64,000 nucleotides of DNA from Melampsora larici-populina 98AG31 (taxonomy: Eukaryota > Basidiomycota > Pucciniomycetes > Pucciniales > Melampsoraceae): assembly GCF_000204055.1 (NCBI RefSeq), contig NW_006768769.1, positions 1,415,886-1,479,885 on the forward strand, written 5' to 3'. A model generated the notes under the pieces. That model searched no databases, was not told the DNA's origin, and saw only the letters and a program-made list of their open reading frames with translations. A program made the translations under genes and the position numbers. Below are positions 1 through 12,951 of this stretch, piece after piece (the first letter of the stretch is position 1; every line of letters starts with the position of its first letter).

Positions 1-683
1 TCGCAAGGAACAGTTGTTCAATATAATGGGAGTTAAAAAACTGGAGTGTTCAGGGGGATGACTTTGAAGAAAATTTCCGACAGTGGAAAGTGAGGCTCAC
101 TTTATACCGCGACCGCCGGGGGTTTGCTTCAATCTCAACCAATGGCCAGCTGCATCGTCAAGGACAACAACATGTTCTGGCTCAGGCGGTGGCTGATCGC
201 CCTTCATTCCTTCACGTCAGTTGATTGCGAACTCACGATGGGCCTCACTCAACATTGAAACCAAACAAATGGGAATGGACCATTCCCAAAAGGAAATGAT
301 TTCGAACGCCTGCTGTTGGTCGGTCGGGGACGCAAAAACGGCGCCTCTGAAGCGAAGACAAGCCCCATCCCAAACCGGTTAGGTTAGCACGCCCGTTGTT
401 TGTCGGTCGCCAAAAATGGACACTCACGACTTTGATGAAATGAGATTCGTGAGGGGCCCAGGCGTATTCGATGGACATTGTTGAGCGGTTAGTCCGCTTG
501 TATCTCAATGCCAACATGAGAAGTGGGGATGAGGCTGCTGAGCCAAAAGAGATCGCGAGCGGACGTTCGAGGTGTCGAATTGCCAAACCTCGCCGGAATC
601 TCTCTTCCGAAACAGATTCACCTTACTTGTTCCTTTTGCCAGCACATCCTCAGATCTCTATTCCACAAAACCGTTTTTGTAAA
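1..683. other. intergenic, no gene recognised
   Basis: No convincing coding exon is seen here. Open frames on both strands are short and low in complexity of signal. The plus-strand frame that becomes the gag-like remnant is already open from about 471, but the part before about 684 resembles nothing I know. Confidence 0.4.
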
Positions 684-1058
684 ATGCCTTTTGAAAGTGA
701 TGTGCTGTCCGCCGTTGAAAGCGCTCAAAAATCAGAGTTCGAGGGGGTCAAATCCATATTTAGAAAATACGACAGACTTCCAGACCTTTTGGACGTGGTG
801 GACAAGTTGGAATTGGATGGCCACAATTGGGAAGACTGGTTGAACACCACCGACTATGCGATTGAAATGGTCACGGGCGTGAAGGGTTATTTAATCGAAG
901 AAAGACCCGAAATCTCCACAGCATTGGGGCTGGTGATAGAGAGATGTGCTTTTGGCATTGTGCGGCTTACTATCCACGAGGATCACGAACAGGCCGTCGC
1001 AAACTGTGTCACTGCGCACTCACTCAAGGTGCGACTCCACTGGCATTTGGAGTTATAA
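684..1058 (+). pseudogene. retroelement gag-like fragment
   Basis: A frame open from 471 to 1058 encodes, from the methionine at 684, about 124 residues. They resemble the N-terminal part of copia-type Gag (UBN2/DUF4219-like) polyproteins. The pattern is KLELDGHNWEDW followed by a hydrophobic stretch with VTGVKGYL, the usual 'L-G-x-N-[YFW]-x-x-W ... GYL' signature. It ends after VTAHSL without a zinc knuckle, protease or polymerase, so it is at best a truncated relic, perhaps domesticated. No LTRs were found next to it. The assignment is by motif shape only. Confidence 0.35.
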
Positions 1059-2169
1059 TGTAAGTGTTTAACGCTATTATCAGATTTATATTTCAAACTG
1101 ATAATAGCGACCGGCCAGCCTGCGCGTGAGGGCGCTATGCATACGAGCATGTCGCCTTGGCCTTGGAGAAGGTCAAACGTTCTGGTGATTCTCGTTTCTT
1201 AGGCCGGACGTTGATTCAATTCGGTCACATGGCGCTTCAGTTGACAACATTGCCTTTTTTTCAACATCGGCTCATATTTGCATTTTCGGTCAATTCGCCA
1301 TTCACATCAAAATTAGGAAGGGCTGCATTACGGTCTGGATAGTACAAGGGACTAAAGTTGGTTGTGGGAAATGGCTCTTCTTGTATTCTTTGTCAACAAC
1401 ATACACCACATAGATCCACATTCATACCATTGACTAGGATATATCGAGGAAACATGTCTTTAATTCGGATAATATTTTCTTTCTTGCATTTTCCCTGCAC
1501 GTCCACTTGCACTTCCGATTCCGCAAACTCCAAAGGGTATCAGGCCTTGGCCCCTTTGGGGCCCCCAAGTGGTCGCATTAGAAGAGGCAGTCATGGTTGA
1601 CTGCGTGAGAATCAAGCTTGAGAAGCATCTGGGCCCTTTTTATGCTGCTTCTGGGGTCGGGGGGTATCGTGCCAAACTTGGACGCCGTGGGCAATTGTTT
1701 CATTCCATTGACAAGGTGTGACCCACGTCAGATGCAAATCCGCAAGTTTCCGATGAACCTCACTGGAATATTGCAACGTGGAGTTTAAGATGTAAGAATT
1801 GGTTGGTTTATGAGTGAGTCCAGGAACCGCTATGTCACAGATTTTGCGCTCGATCTTTTTGGTGAAAGCCATTTTGATGGCACACTCTGCCTCGTGGCAA
1901 TTATGCTGGAAGTTGAGCACGGTGGCCACCTCCTGAGTCAATAATTTCCCTGCAATGAGTACAAACTTCACTGTCCATGTAGAATAGCAACATTGTCGTG
2001 ACATACCTTGACGCTGCGCGCGAATTGGTGTTCAGTTTTGATGAACTCACACATTCCGTAAAAGGCGACCACCCGGCCTTTGTTGCATTGAGCTAAAACC
2101 AGGACGGTTTTGACTGCGGCTTCGCCGTCTACCTTCCAGATAGAATGCACCTGGGCCACACTCGATCCA
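1059..2169. other. downstream flank of the transposase gene
   Basis: Minus-strand frames at about 1612-2159 are probably 3' exons or 3' untranslated sequence of the Plavaka-like gene, but I could not join them with confidence. No terminal inverted repeat partner was found for the far side of the transposase gene. Confidence 0.3.
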
Positions 2170-5100
2170 TTCTGGAGCTACAGAAGGACATTTTTCAGTG
2201 GGCTTGCTGAGCTCACACAGCGTCGGTGACTCACCATGACAAAGTCCAGAGGGCGCACCACCTGGCCTTTTGGAAGGGTCACATTTTCCACACAAACAAA
2301 CGTCCGACCGGGGTCCAATTGAGGGAGACAACGTGGTGGGATACCTGCGTTGGCCTTTGGTCCTGCAAGTTTGTCGAACGCAGTGAGGACGGGAGACTTT
2401 GGCAGGCCCGGAGGAAATCCACTTACGTCCATACTTGTGAATTTTTTTGACCTTTGGGGACTCGTTGAGTCCCATAGCCTGTTGCAGTTCCGGAACCGTA
2501 GAGAATAGAGCCTTTACATCAGGCCCTGCGGTGACCCGAGCTTGGAGTTCCTTGTCCCAGAAAGAAGACCCTGAAATCAGCAGGCGCAACAACACTTCGG
2601 TATTGAAGGTGTTAGCGATGTCCCGGCTTGGGCTCTGTTTGTTGGAGTGCACGGAGGCGTCGCGTAGATTGCCGTTGTAAGACTCCATCTTCTGCGTAGC
2701 AAAAAGTGACGCAGGGCCAAAACGACGAATCGAATCTTGAAGGTGAAGTAACATGTGGAATTTAGGTTTGTTGACCCACTGTGCCGTAAAGTTAATAAGT
2801 TGATGGAGGAATGAATCGATGTGATCATCTAACTCTCGGAGGTAGATATTCATATTAGAGATCTCCGTTTGGAATACGAAGGAGCTCAGAAGACACAAAC
2901 TAATCCAGAGGTGACGTTCCTCTTTGCTCATATGATGAAAGAGGACAAACGGAACGGTTTGCAGAACACTCCGGAAATCCTTACCAACCAAACTTTGGTA
3001 GTATTGAATCATTGTGTTTGGCTGGATTGGCGGGATGTCCAGACCACGTGTGCTAACGGTTCGCCATCTTCCGGAAATGTCGTTGTATTTTTTTGTGCCA
3101 GGCTTCATAGGGGCCAGTTTCTTCATGAGGGCGCGGAATAAATACTTTGCAATTCCCAACAGTACCACATGAAGCACCTCAACTGGGGTGTCCTTATGAC
3201 CGTCGAAACCTGGAAAAATATAGTGTGTATTGATCAACTGAAATAGGGGTTTTGGATAGAATGTATTCTATCTCGGACGGACCTTTGAGTCTGAGCATGG
3301 GGTTGAACAACTTGAGGCCCAACTTGTCGTTCAAATCTTTGTAAAGGATTTCCACATCGCCGGCAGGCAATGTGTCGTGGGCCACTTGAATTTTTTTCTG
3401 GAAGTATTCATTCATCGGATCTCGGAGGCCGTATACTTTGGCCTTCTCGTCAATGAGAGATTTCGTGTTTCGACGTTGTGCCAACTTCCAAAGCTCTTGC
3501 GTGCGTAAGAGAGTCACATTCCAATCTCGGGCTGGCAATTTGACCTAGCTCCCAACTTTAGGCAAAACGCTGATATAACAATTTTCGTAGAAAATCATTG
3601 TTGTACATACCTTACATCCATGTTTGTTGAGCCCCACAAAGTCCCTCACAAACTTTTCTTGTTCCTTATCCAGCTTTTGATCTACTCGTAACTCACACAT
3701 ACGACAAGGTGTTAATGTGTTTGCTGGGTTCGTGGTGTTGCAAATCTCGGCGTGCATCGGGGAATCGCCGAGGTGACAAAGCGCCATCACCATCACGAGG
3801 ACCTCTGCTCCAAGGGCTTCGTCGTAGGCAACAAATCCGTGTTCGCTGTATTCGCTGGCCGCCGTAGCCATCGGGAACAACATGGATCAACTATGGTGGG
3901 AAAGCAGAAGATGACTTTGACAAGGACTCACTTCAGATCATCCACCACTCGGTCAAACAAATCCAGGGTGGTCGCGCTATTCGAAGTGGCCAAAAAGTGG
4001 ATATTATAATCTTGATTTGTCCATTGGGGGGCCAATCCGGACAGAGTAAAGAATATACTCATGTGATGATTCCACTTCTTCGACACATTACCGGATGTAT
4101 CGTCGGAATATAACGTAAGCGGCACATGTCGTATGACTTTGCCTGCGGCCTTCACTCGCCATGGGTTTTGAATCGGTTGCGTAACAACACCAACTCCTTG
4201 GTGTTCTTTGCAGGACCGAGGGCAACAAGATATATATAAATGCCGTGCAAGGTATGATTCATGAAAGATTGGGATACGTACGATACATATGGGAACCACA
4301 CAAATCACTCAGGACGTCACCATCATCCAGGACAATGTCCTTCCAGGGGGAAGCAAACTCTTCAACATCGCAGGTGTAGAATCCTTCCGAGTGGAAACCG
4401 GGTTCCTGTGGTATGACGACTTTGAGACGGTTTGGGTCGGTGATATCTTTTTGAATCCGCGCCGGAAGGCACTTGGCTTGAACCTTGTCTTTGTATTGGA
4501 AGAAAAACGCGGGAACTACGAGCTGGCCGGAGCGGAGCTTGACCGGTTCATAAATATAGAAATGGTGATTATTGGAAACAACCATCTGGACTCGGAGGTC
4601 TAGGGAAAAACCCTCGCGCCACTTTTGAGATTGAGACAGGCGGTTGATTTTCCCGTCGTGAGGTAGCTCGGGAATAAATTGCAGTTGTGAGCTGACAATG
4701 GGATTGGCTAACTCCTGAGACACGGCCTGTTCAATACGTGTGAAACCAAGCAAACACAGAAAATCTCGCTGAAATGACATACATTGCTGACTATGGCCTT
4801 CACACTCATTCCAAAAAGGGGGGTGCCAGAGGGGCTCGTACTCTCAGCCAGATCCAGGCCAAGTCTGGCCTTCAAGCGTTTGCAAAGGTCCCTCAGAGTG
4901 CCCCAATGAGGCAGAATGACACCACATATGCGGAGGATAGATCGTATTCGCTGGTACTGAGTGCGTGACAGAAGGTGCCTGGTCGAACCTATGATGAGCA
5001 ATCCAGCCACTTGCTGGTAGATCAGACACGGGCGTAAGGCGGAGTCAGTTCCATTTTGATAAGGCGTATGTGGCACATGTTCATATTCACCTCTTTATTT

Positions 5101-5765
5101 TTGAAGGGATGCCACGAGATAGCATCTTGGGCTCTAGCGCCGGTTCGGTCAGCCTGAGGTGCGTCGTCGTCGCGCTCGGAATTCTCATCATCTACATCCT
5201 CCGGGTCCTGGGCTAGTGCATCGATGGCTTCGCCTAGGCGGTTGAAATCGATATCGGAGTCATCCGAGTTGACGGTTTCATCTGACATACCAAAGGCTTC
5301 TAGCGTTCGAAGATAGGAAAGAGGAGAAGGTGGGCTATCGCGGGTGTCTGAAGGTTCAGCATCGACGTGCCCTTCGTCCATGGGCGCCTCAAGAAGTGTA
5401 TTGGGCTCTGTCGGTGCTTGTGCTTCGTACCCGGCAAGGAATTCTTCTTCTTCCTGTTGCCGCGCTATAAAGGCGGCAACGTTCCGGCGGTGGGCAGGTG
5501 TTTTGATGTGAAATTCGTAACCAGACATGGCACGGCTGCCACATGGAATGCATCGATATCGAGGGTTTGAGGGCTCAGTGGTAATGTCCTCAATAGCTGG
5601 AATGTGGGTCAGTGTGCATTGTGTATGTCCAGATGCAAGGTGGAATACTGACTGGAGTCCATTTTGGTGTGTGCTGTCAGCAACGCGAATATGTAGAATT
5701 GGTCCTGGAGGCGATTGCTGGGCTGCCTTCTTTTCGGCAATCACGGGGATTCGCGATCTCAGCAA
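2170..5765 (-). CDS. Plavaka/Tnp2-like (CACTA-related) transposase, multi-exon
   Basis: Reading from 5765 downwards, exons encode in order: a 247-residue N-terminal part with a C2H2-type finger (YRCIPCGS...H.K.PAHRRN, about residues 73-100) followed by an acidic linker; a block with STRHLLSRTQYQRIRSIL; a block at 4780-4310 with QKWREGF; a block at 4230-3928 with LYSDDTSGNVSKKWNHH; and, at 3237-2450, FPGFDGHKDTPVEVLH followed by KFHMLLHL and QKMESYNG. This order is that of the large basidiomycete transposase family known as Plavaka, related to Tnp2 of CACTA elements. Splice sites fit where checked: donor GTGAAT after FKNKE, and acceptor CTCAG before ELANPIV. Frames are open between introns, so the gene may be intact, but the exact exon ends and the 3' end are not settled. 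The element's termini were not found. Confidence 0.6.
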
Positions 5766-6092
5766 GGCCGGAAATCCGGTTGCTTGGCTGTGTGAGGCCG
5801 GTCATGCGCGGTGATGATCGCGGGGTAGCCAACAGTCCGCCAATTATGGCCTCCGGGGCAGTTGGTCCGGTCACTGCCCAGAGACGCCCACGGTCAGTCT
5901 GTAGTCCGTTGTCTGACTCAACGCTTGGGAGACCAGGGCAGGCCACTTTTGGGCACAGGAGCCACCCGTGGTGTACTGTCCCTTGACGGATGCCTACCAT
6001 TTAACCCTTATGCCACTTATCCTAGGTCCTTTCTTACCTTATCTCCTGGTGAGATATCTGTGACATGGCCTGAGGTTATTCCTTGTGGTATT
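5766..6092. other. upstream flank of the transposase gene
   Basis: GC-richer than the surroundings, with no coding exon recognised. It probably contains the 5' region of the transposase gene and possibly the terminal repeat of that element; I could not pair it. Confidence 0.3.
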
Positions 6093-6733
6093 AGGGGTTG
6101 GGCAAAATTTTGACCAAACACTTTCCAAACACAATTCAGTTGTAGTTCAAAATTTCAGGAATGCTTTTGAGATAGCTTGAAAGCAATATCAAAGCCACTC
6201 ATAACCAACCAACATTTTTATTGAGCTTTTTGCTTTGCAAAAATGTAGACTGGTACAATTTGTTTCTTGATCATGCCAAAGCTGTACCCATTGAAAATTC
6301 TTACAGGGCAAAGCAATTTGTGCCGCTACAAGCCACACAAAACCCCGCTTTGCGCCTTTCAGAGATCCCTGGCCCCTTCTCTTTTGGCAAAAGGGTTGCC
6401 TAGGCTCTCTCGGTGCTGAGATCAGATCTGATTTGTCATTTACCCACGAGTAATTTTTCATCTCATTCTTTTGTCAAAAAACTCCCGCGGTCTTCAATCC
6501 AAGGGCAGCATGAACACTTGGAAACAGCAAATTGGGCAGGAATTTGCTGAGTGATTGGCGGAAGCAGGAGAAGAAAGATCAGATGGTGGATCAGACCTGG
6601 GAGCTAAAATTGGGTAACCCGGAAAAGTAACAGATGTGTGAAAGCCAGAAAGCTTGGTTCAGCCATCTTTGACTCCTTTTGCCGGACTTCTCAGAGGCAC
6701 AAAACTGGTTGGTCAGTTGTTTGCCCAACCCCT
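6093..6733. mobile_element. 0.64-kb terminal-inverted-repeat element (MITE-like)
   Basis: The left end AGGGGTTGGGCAAA (6093-6106) is the reverse complement of the right end (6720-6733). After four mismatched bases the inner sequence TGACCAA matches as well. Each end is flanked by ATT, consistent with a 3-bp target duplication. There is no transposase inside; open frames in it look accidental. The superfamily is not determined. CACTA and PIF/Harbinger both make 3-bp duplications, but the ends are not CACTA and the target is not TWA. Confidence 0.55.
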
Positions 6734-7867
6734 ATTGTCACAATCCAATCAGTAATTGGCTCTTGAGACTGAGCCATGAGTTGTGATTATTGTTTTTGTT
6801 AATAGTTCTTTTAAATTAAGCCCCTTGTTACTAGTGACAGGGATCAGGGCTGATAATATCTGCCCATACAGCAGCTCTCATAAATTGTGTCCCCCCTTCT
6901 CAAGGTCTGAGGCCAAGTATGTGCAAGCCTTAGCTCAATCTTTGTATCATCATGGTCACCCTCCATACAATATTAATTTCAATCAATCACATCAATTTGC
7001 TCCATTCATGTCTGAAACTTTACAATGTGTTCATGATCATTCCTTCAGGTCAAACTTCCAATTCTACATCTGTGAATCTCACCGTGATCCAAAGATTTGG
7101 GGAGTGAATAACAAGAAACATTTCAACTTACTAATTATGTCCATTCATAACTTGATTTCCATTGTTCATTTTAGGGCACAGCAGAAGATTTACTTGAGTG
7201 TTGGTAAGATAAAATAAGCAAAGCAAAGAGTTGTCCAGCTTTCGACCCTTTAGCATAGGCCCAAGAATCTGCATTGGTTAATAGTTTGGTAAGTTTGGTA
7301 TTATATCTTCTTTCACTCTTGTGATTGTAATTTTGATTCTGATGAGGTTTGAATGGTTTGATATGGTTTGATATTTGTCAAAGCCTATAAAAAGGTTTCT
7401 GTTACATCAGTGAGATTACTGTATTGGCATGTTCAAGAGTAGAGTTAGTCAGTCCTTCAGCTTCAAGAGAGAACCTCACAGAAATTCCCTCGGTGGGCTG
7501 GAGTGTGAGAGGAGGATTGTAGCTTTGTAAAACATTGATAAATTTGCTTGATAAGCAGAACTCAAGCTCAAAAACCAAGTGTAGCTGGTAGGCAGACATG
7601 CTAATAAGACAGCGTATGAAATTGCAAAATCTGATTTTGAGATGCTGCGATGAGACCGAGCGAGACATGACTTTGTAGTGATCTACTTTGCAAACCGATC
7701 GGTGAAAGAGTCATATATCATTATGGTATCAAGCGATTGGAAAGATTGGAGCAATCTAGCCGAAGGTAAATTCCAAGAAGGGCTCTAACGTCATTGTACA
7801 CGATATCTTTGAGAGTAGGTTGTTTCATAGGTGTAGCCCGGATTGATTTGAGATGTTGTACAAAAAC
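6734..7867. other. intergenic
   Basis: One plus-strand frame (6783-7217, 144 residues) is open but matches no family I recognise. It has no signal peptide or domain-like pattern and starts right next to the end of a transposable element, so I do not call it a gene. Confidence 0.35.
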
Positions 7868-9057
7868 CTAGAAAGAACGGTCATGGTGCGAGCTACGTCG
7901 TTTACCGTTCCTTTGTCGATCATCCAGCTGCTCAGGGTCTTGATCTGACGGATCAGCCATTGCATGATCTTTGCTGACGGGTGCTACACCAAACTCAGCC
8001 ATCTCTCGCGCTCTCTCCTGATCGCGTGCTGAAGGATTAAGTTTGCGCTCTACACGCTGTTGAGCATGGAGTTCGCGCACCAGGGATGATCGCGGTTCCT
8101 TAAGATGCCTATATCATTGATCCCATTAATGACAAAAGATAAGCATCTGTCTAAGAATTGAACAAAGGCAGTAAAAGTCGTCAACTGACATAAAGTTACA
8201 AAAACCTCCTCGATTGCATTCACCCATGTCGTTTTGTCGACAACAGGCTTCTCGAAAATCGGTCACCGGTGAGAGCTCAGCGAAAAGTGGCCGTCCTGAA
8301 AACCAAAGAAATGAGATATGTGATGGTTCCGAAGGCAAAGAAAAACAAAGTCAGGAGGAAAGTTCAATTTGCTAAGTCGCTCAAGACGAGCATGCGACTA
8401 AGACACTAGCCAAAAGATCGCACTTAATGACAAAGTAAGGCTTGTTGAAAAGAATGAGTGTAGCCGGTACTAGGACCTGATAAAGCAGCACTAAGAACGG
8501 AAAAGGGGAGACTGTAGAGCCAGTGGAGAGGGAAAAAAGCAAGGAAGGATGAGGAGACAAGTAAATCACAGAGTCAGGAGGAACGTACCAGCATACCAAC
8601 GCTGATTAAAAGCATCAACCGCAATTTGCGCTTCATCCTCCCATTCGTATCGAGCATAAACATTTCCAATCAGATGATCACCTACGTTATCACAAACGTG
8701 CATCTCAAGCAAGTTTCCGTATTTTACCAATTCACAAAACACATCTTCGTAAAACGTTTCAAAGTAGGAAGCCAATTCTGCTTCTGAGAGTTTACAGTTT
8801 GGATCATGTGCTGGGTTTTGATACATATTTGCGATGACAAAGGTTTGAGAGAAGGTAGGTTTTATATGTTTTCGTGAACACCGTTCACCGTGACGACATG
8901 CACCGATCTTCAAGTAAAACGAACAATTTACTTTGTCCTTGTAACAACAAAATTTTAGAACATTAGTTTCTTGTCTAGCTGAAAGAGAAAACTAAGAGTC
9001 GAATATGTTGTAGCTTACTTGTTCGGATCCATATATGTTGCTCAAGTGAGAAGCCAT
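7868..9057 (-). CDS. U2AF1: U2 snRNP auxiliary factor small subunit (U2AF35/U2AF23)
   Basis: Four exons on the minus strand, 9057-9019, 8937-8589, 8295-8190 and 8108-7868, join in frame to 244 residues, with GT-AG introns of 81, 293 and 81 nt. The protein recognises the AG at 3' splice sites and pairs with U2AF large subunit in the nucleus. Visible parts in order: N-terminal [13 protein letters not shown]; first CCCH zinc finger ([20 protein letters not shown], residues about 17-36); U2AF-homology motif with [19 protein letters not shown] and W after NQR; second CCCH finger ([20 protein letters not shown]). The start is the only ATG before the conserved finger and matches the family N-terminus. 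Oddity: the C-terminal tail is short, charged ([19 protein letters not shown]) and has almost no RS dipeptides, as in short fungal forms. Confidence 0.95.
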
Positions 9058-10051
9058 GGTGCGAAAAGAAACTCTCCACGAAGGTGTTGTCTAGAACCTG
9101 ATTGCAATGTTTTGTAAAGCGGAAAAATACTGGCTTAATGACTTCGAGCGTGGTTTGTATTGGATGACCTTGTGAATGTGGTATGGTGCGTGGTGAGGCA
9201 AACGTCGTGAAGTTTTAAGAAACCGACTTGAGGGTCGGGGCTTGCGGGCTCCTGTCACCAAAAAAAATATGCATACATAGCACCTGTCACCTGTCACCTG
9301 GCTGGCCTGCACACACATGTGAAAGGTGTTAAACGTATGTGAAAGGGGGCTGCGCATGCGACAGAATTAAAGGTATGTGGTGGATTGCTGCGTAGAGAAG
9401 ATTCTCACCAGAAAAATAAGGATTCTATTTGTTATGGAACCGGGCAGTTTGACATAACTCAAAAGGGAACAAAGATTTGGAAGATGTCATAAGGTGAGAA
9501 GGAGCGGTGATGGTAATATTGCAAGGAATTGACACCTTTTTGGATGTTGAAAGAGAGTTGATCTCAAAATAATTAGAAAATTGGGTGCAAAGCCTATTGA
9601 GCACAAAACTGCTTGGCGATTTTCTCCCGAAAGCAGAGGTAGAAGGTCTAGGGCGTACATAGACGAACCGAGAAGGCTTTGAGGTTCTTCTATTAAGGAA
9701 AGGTGATATGACAAGATACAATTGAAGTTTCAAGTTCCAAGATTAAAATGTAATAGGTCGTTGAATCGTGGGGCAAAATTTGCGTGAAGATGTGTGTTAC
9801 TATGTAGTCAAATAGAAATATGAAAGCGAAATATAAATAGAGTAGAACATAAATATAATCAAATTGACAAAACATAATCAAGATTGAATGAGATTATAAA
9901 GATATACCAAGAGAAGAGCTGAATAATATGGAAGGAACTAGCTGTTAAGAAAGGAGAAGGATCAATTGCAGTCTTTTTGAAAATTATAATCTTAATTTAT
10001 CACATGATTCAGGCTCGAGTTTTATGAGGCAGTGCCGCTTGATCGAGTTTA
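9058..10051. other. intergenic, AT-rich
   Basis: Contains the promoter side of the U2AF gene and the 3' side of the first membrane-protein gene. Nothing else is recognised; frames at 9425-9881 are low-complexity chance openings. Confidence 0.4.
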
Positions 10052-12249
10052 TCAAGTAGGCGGGTGTGGTGATTCGCAGATGGTCCTCTCGGGATCCATC
10101 CTCCTATTGCCACCGTCCTGACTCCAATGGTGTCTGGTGACGTGGCTGACGTTTAGCCTGGTGCCAGAGTATTGATCTTCGCTCTCGAGGCTCGTGTCAG
10201 TTTCTCCGCCCTCCCGTAGTGGTGATTTGAATTGTACCGGTGTGTTATCTGACTCTTGAGGTGATACACATATCACTGTGTAGGTTTGGGATTCTTGTTG
10301 AGCTTCCTCGGTCTTGTATATTCGCCACTAGTTTGACCCAGGCAGAGATTATGTTAGATCATTTATGGTAGAGTCATGATGTTTCGGAAAACTCGACTCT
10401 TACACTGCGAAGCAACGTCGCCACGGCCATGAAGATACTACCTATTCGGCTGACCCAGACTGTTGATGCCCTTACCTCACCGCTGATTAAATTTTTGAAT
10501 AAGAAAAAGCCATCAGGGATGGACTCCATAAATAAACTTGAGGCCTTCATAAAAACTTACCTTTTCGTAATGAGATGGGCGTGAGTTGTAAAAAAAAAGC
10601 TCGTTGACAGGTCGAACAATAAACAAAGACTGAGAAAGAGACATTGAACTGTGAGGTGCACTATTGTGTTGAGAAGATCAATAAGGGTCAGAATGGAGCT
10701 ACTTGCTCGATCAGACTCATAGCGACAAGTCGAGTGAATGTTGATAGCAAGTAGCTTACTGTATCCCCTTTGCAAGGTGGTCGCAGCCTTGCTTCCTTGG
10801 TCAGCCATGATCACTGTAGTGATACTGGATTTTGTTTCAGTCTCTGGCCTGGACTTTGGCTTGTCTGAGTGCTTGGTCTTTCTTTGCCCGGTCAAGATGT
10901 TGATCTTTCCAGACGCAATCTTCAGTGAACGCCTGACTAGTAGGATCAAGGCACCTGTGGTCAAACAATAAAACTTTGAAATCGATCAAAGCTGTCAGCT
11001 AGTCTGTCAAAGCTGGGCAATCAAAAGGGTGAGACTGACCAGGGAAAGAACAAAGATGGAAACGTTCCACTGAATGCCTGCAATTCGCACGTTCACTGCG
11101 AGGCGATGAACAAGGGTGATATGACGGGTCACTACTCGTTCCAATTCGAGCATGCTTTGTGAGCTGTTGTTGATAGGAACTGTAGGTGACCACTCTTTGG
11201 CAGCTCGGTCAAAGAGGAGGATGACTGTGTCATGTTGTGACCAGAGGCGCTCCGAAGCCACGCTTTGAGCAATGGTCCAGTAGATTGTCTTGAGAGTTAC
11301 AAGAAGTGGTATAAGGATGCAAAAGACGTTGAGCACGGAGGGCGACGTGAAGATTTTCAACCAGCGCATCGACTTTTTGGGTTCCTCGAAATTTCGGTGC
11401 GGTGAGCAGAGACTGAATGGATCCAAGCCAGGATGAAATATGCAGTCAGATCAGTTGCTGAAATCCAAATGCCAACGCCGAACAAAAGACGATGTCGGAT
11501 TACCAAGTGTACAAACTGTTCACCCCTGTGATCCAAAATCCAATGAATCCTGAGTCCCAATCATTTCATTATGAGGGATCTATAATATTCATAAGCACCG
11601 ATAATCCTAAGTACTTACCTGGAAGCAGTGCCAAGTCCAACCTGCGCGCTCAACATCGGATTAGCTTAGACGAACAAGATACCCCGGTTTAGACAACCAT
11701 CGTTGGGAAACGTTGGATTTAGGGTACTTACCAGATTACGATGTTACACGTCCTCGCGAATTCAATTGAATGAAATGATATATAGTGGAGTACGAGGTAG
11801 ACTAGGAAGAGTACACTTGTCAAGAATTGACACACCGCCACACTGAGACTATTATTGGGAATATAGAACGGAGTAGTGTCTGTACCGATGTTTGATCATC
11901 AGAGAAGGGCAAAGGGTTAGAAGATGTGAAAACTGATCCAGGAAATACGCAAAAGAAAGTTGATGAAAAAAATACCTGTGTTACCAATGTAACATTTATT
12001 CCAAAGCCAAAGATGTTTCTTCCTCATTTCAGGACCTTTCAACAAAGGAAATAGGATCAAGAACAAAGCCCCGAGAGCGATGGCACCGTATACCACCATG
12101 AAAAAGATGAGGATGTGATAGGAATACGTCGGTACGACGGGAAAGCTGCCTTCCCCTAATGCCTGGATGCCATTTACGAAAGGATTTTGACCAGGTGGTG
12201 CGGCGGCCAGTAAACGAGAGACGAGTGCCTGTTGATCCGAGTTCTCCAT
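10052..12249 (-). CDS. seven-helix membrane protein, tandem copy A
   Basis: Nine exons on the minus strand: 12249-11976, 11879-11732, 11641-11619, 11549-11504, 11412-11036, 10954-10760, 10660-10561, 10482-10404, 10327-10052. They join in frame to 505 residues. Hydrophobic helices are visible: IFFMVVYGAIALGALFLILF; VAVCQFLTSVLFLVYLVL; a third across exons 2-4 (VIWLDLALLPGFIGFWI); VLNVFCILIPLLVTLKTIYW; WNVSIFVLSLVSALILLV; LTVQCLFLSLCLLFDLSTSF; and VSRIGSIFMAVATLL. This suggests a seven-pass protein with an extracellular N-terminus of about 60 residues and a hydrophilic Ser-rich tail. I chose the ATG at 12249 because it aligns with the start of copy B; an upstream in-frame ATG exists at 12357. 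The exon 5 donor (GTCTCA) is atypical. No STE3 pheromone-receptor or other GPCR signature is recognised, so function is unknown. Confidence 0.8.
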
Positions 12250-12702
12250 CGCCTTAATCCCCCAGCGCAGTCTTTCAGGCTTGGTTGTTTCTGAGAAATA
12301 TCTGATCTGATTTACTTCTGGTTCAAAGGCTCCATAAACATAAGCGCAGGAATTCAACCTAAGAAGACGACAAGAGAAAGAACTTCATAAAGCTGAAAAT
12401 CAACTTCCCACCCAGAGCGGAAGAAGCGCCGCATATTTCTAGAATTTCTAGAATGACTTGAACTAGTATGTATTTACATGTGCAATTGCCGTAAAATTTA
12501 GAATGATCCAAACTTACAAGCCAGAGATTGCAATTCATTCGGATCAATCATTATCCCTCTTCGTCCTCATGTCCCCGTGTATTCTTGAAAGTAATTTAAC
12601 GCCAGGCAAAAACCCTTATTACAAGCGCTTACATCAACGCGCCAGAAGAAAAACTCAATTTGAAGTTATCTAACTCTTGACAATTGTGTGAGTGTTTAGA
12701 AG

Positions 12703-12951
12703 TTATGCTGGTCTTCGAATGCTTCTTACTTTCATGATTACCAAAAACATGTATTCTAGAGTCAACCCCGCGGAATTGCATATCCGCGCAGCCGCATAAC
12801 CTGTGTTAACGCATACAAAAGAATCCCTAACTTGATCCTTTTTACTGCCAAAACCGACAACGGAAGTGCAGAACCAGTCAGTATGCATACCAAACGTGAA
12901 GCAAACAGATAGAATAAAGGTGAAACTGACGATGATGGTATAATATTGCAC
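12703..12951 (-). CDS. possible small secreted protein (weak)
   Basis: An 82-residue frame begins with a good signal-peptide-like segment (MQYYTIIVSFTFILSVCFTFG) and contains four cysteines in all, three of them after that segment. It has no known domain, and no introns or homologues can be shown. Length and composition fit the effector-candidate class of rusts, but a chance open frame is nearly as likely. Confidence 0.2.
   Translation of the reverse strand: MQYYTIIVSFTFILSVCFTFGMHTDWFCTSVVGFGSKKDQVRDSFVCVNTGYAAARICNSAGLTLEYMFLVIMKVRSIRRPA

Noticed and set aside
245..586. Minus-strand 113-codon open frame
   Set aside because: No family pattern or splice context, and it overlaps the start of the plus-strand gag-like frame.
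6783..7217. 144-codon plus-strand frame
   Set aside because: No recognisable domain; it starts beside a transposable element end in AT-rich DNA. Kept only as a note.
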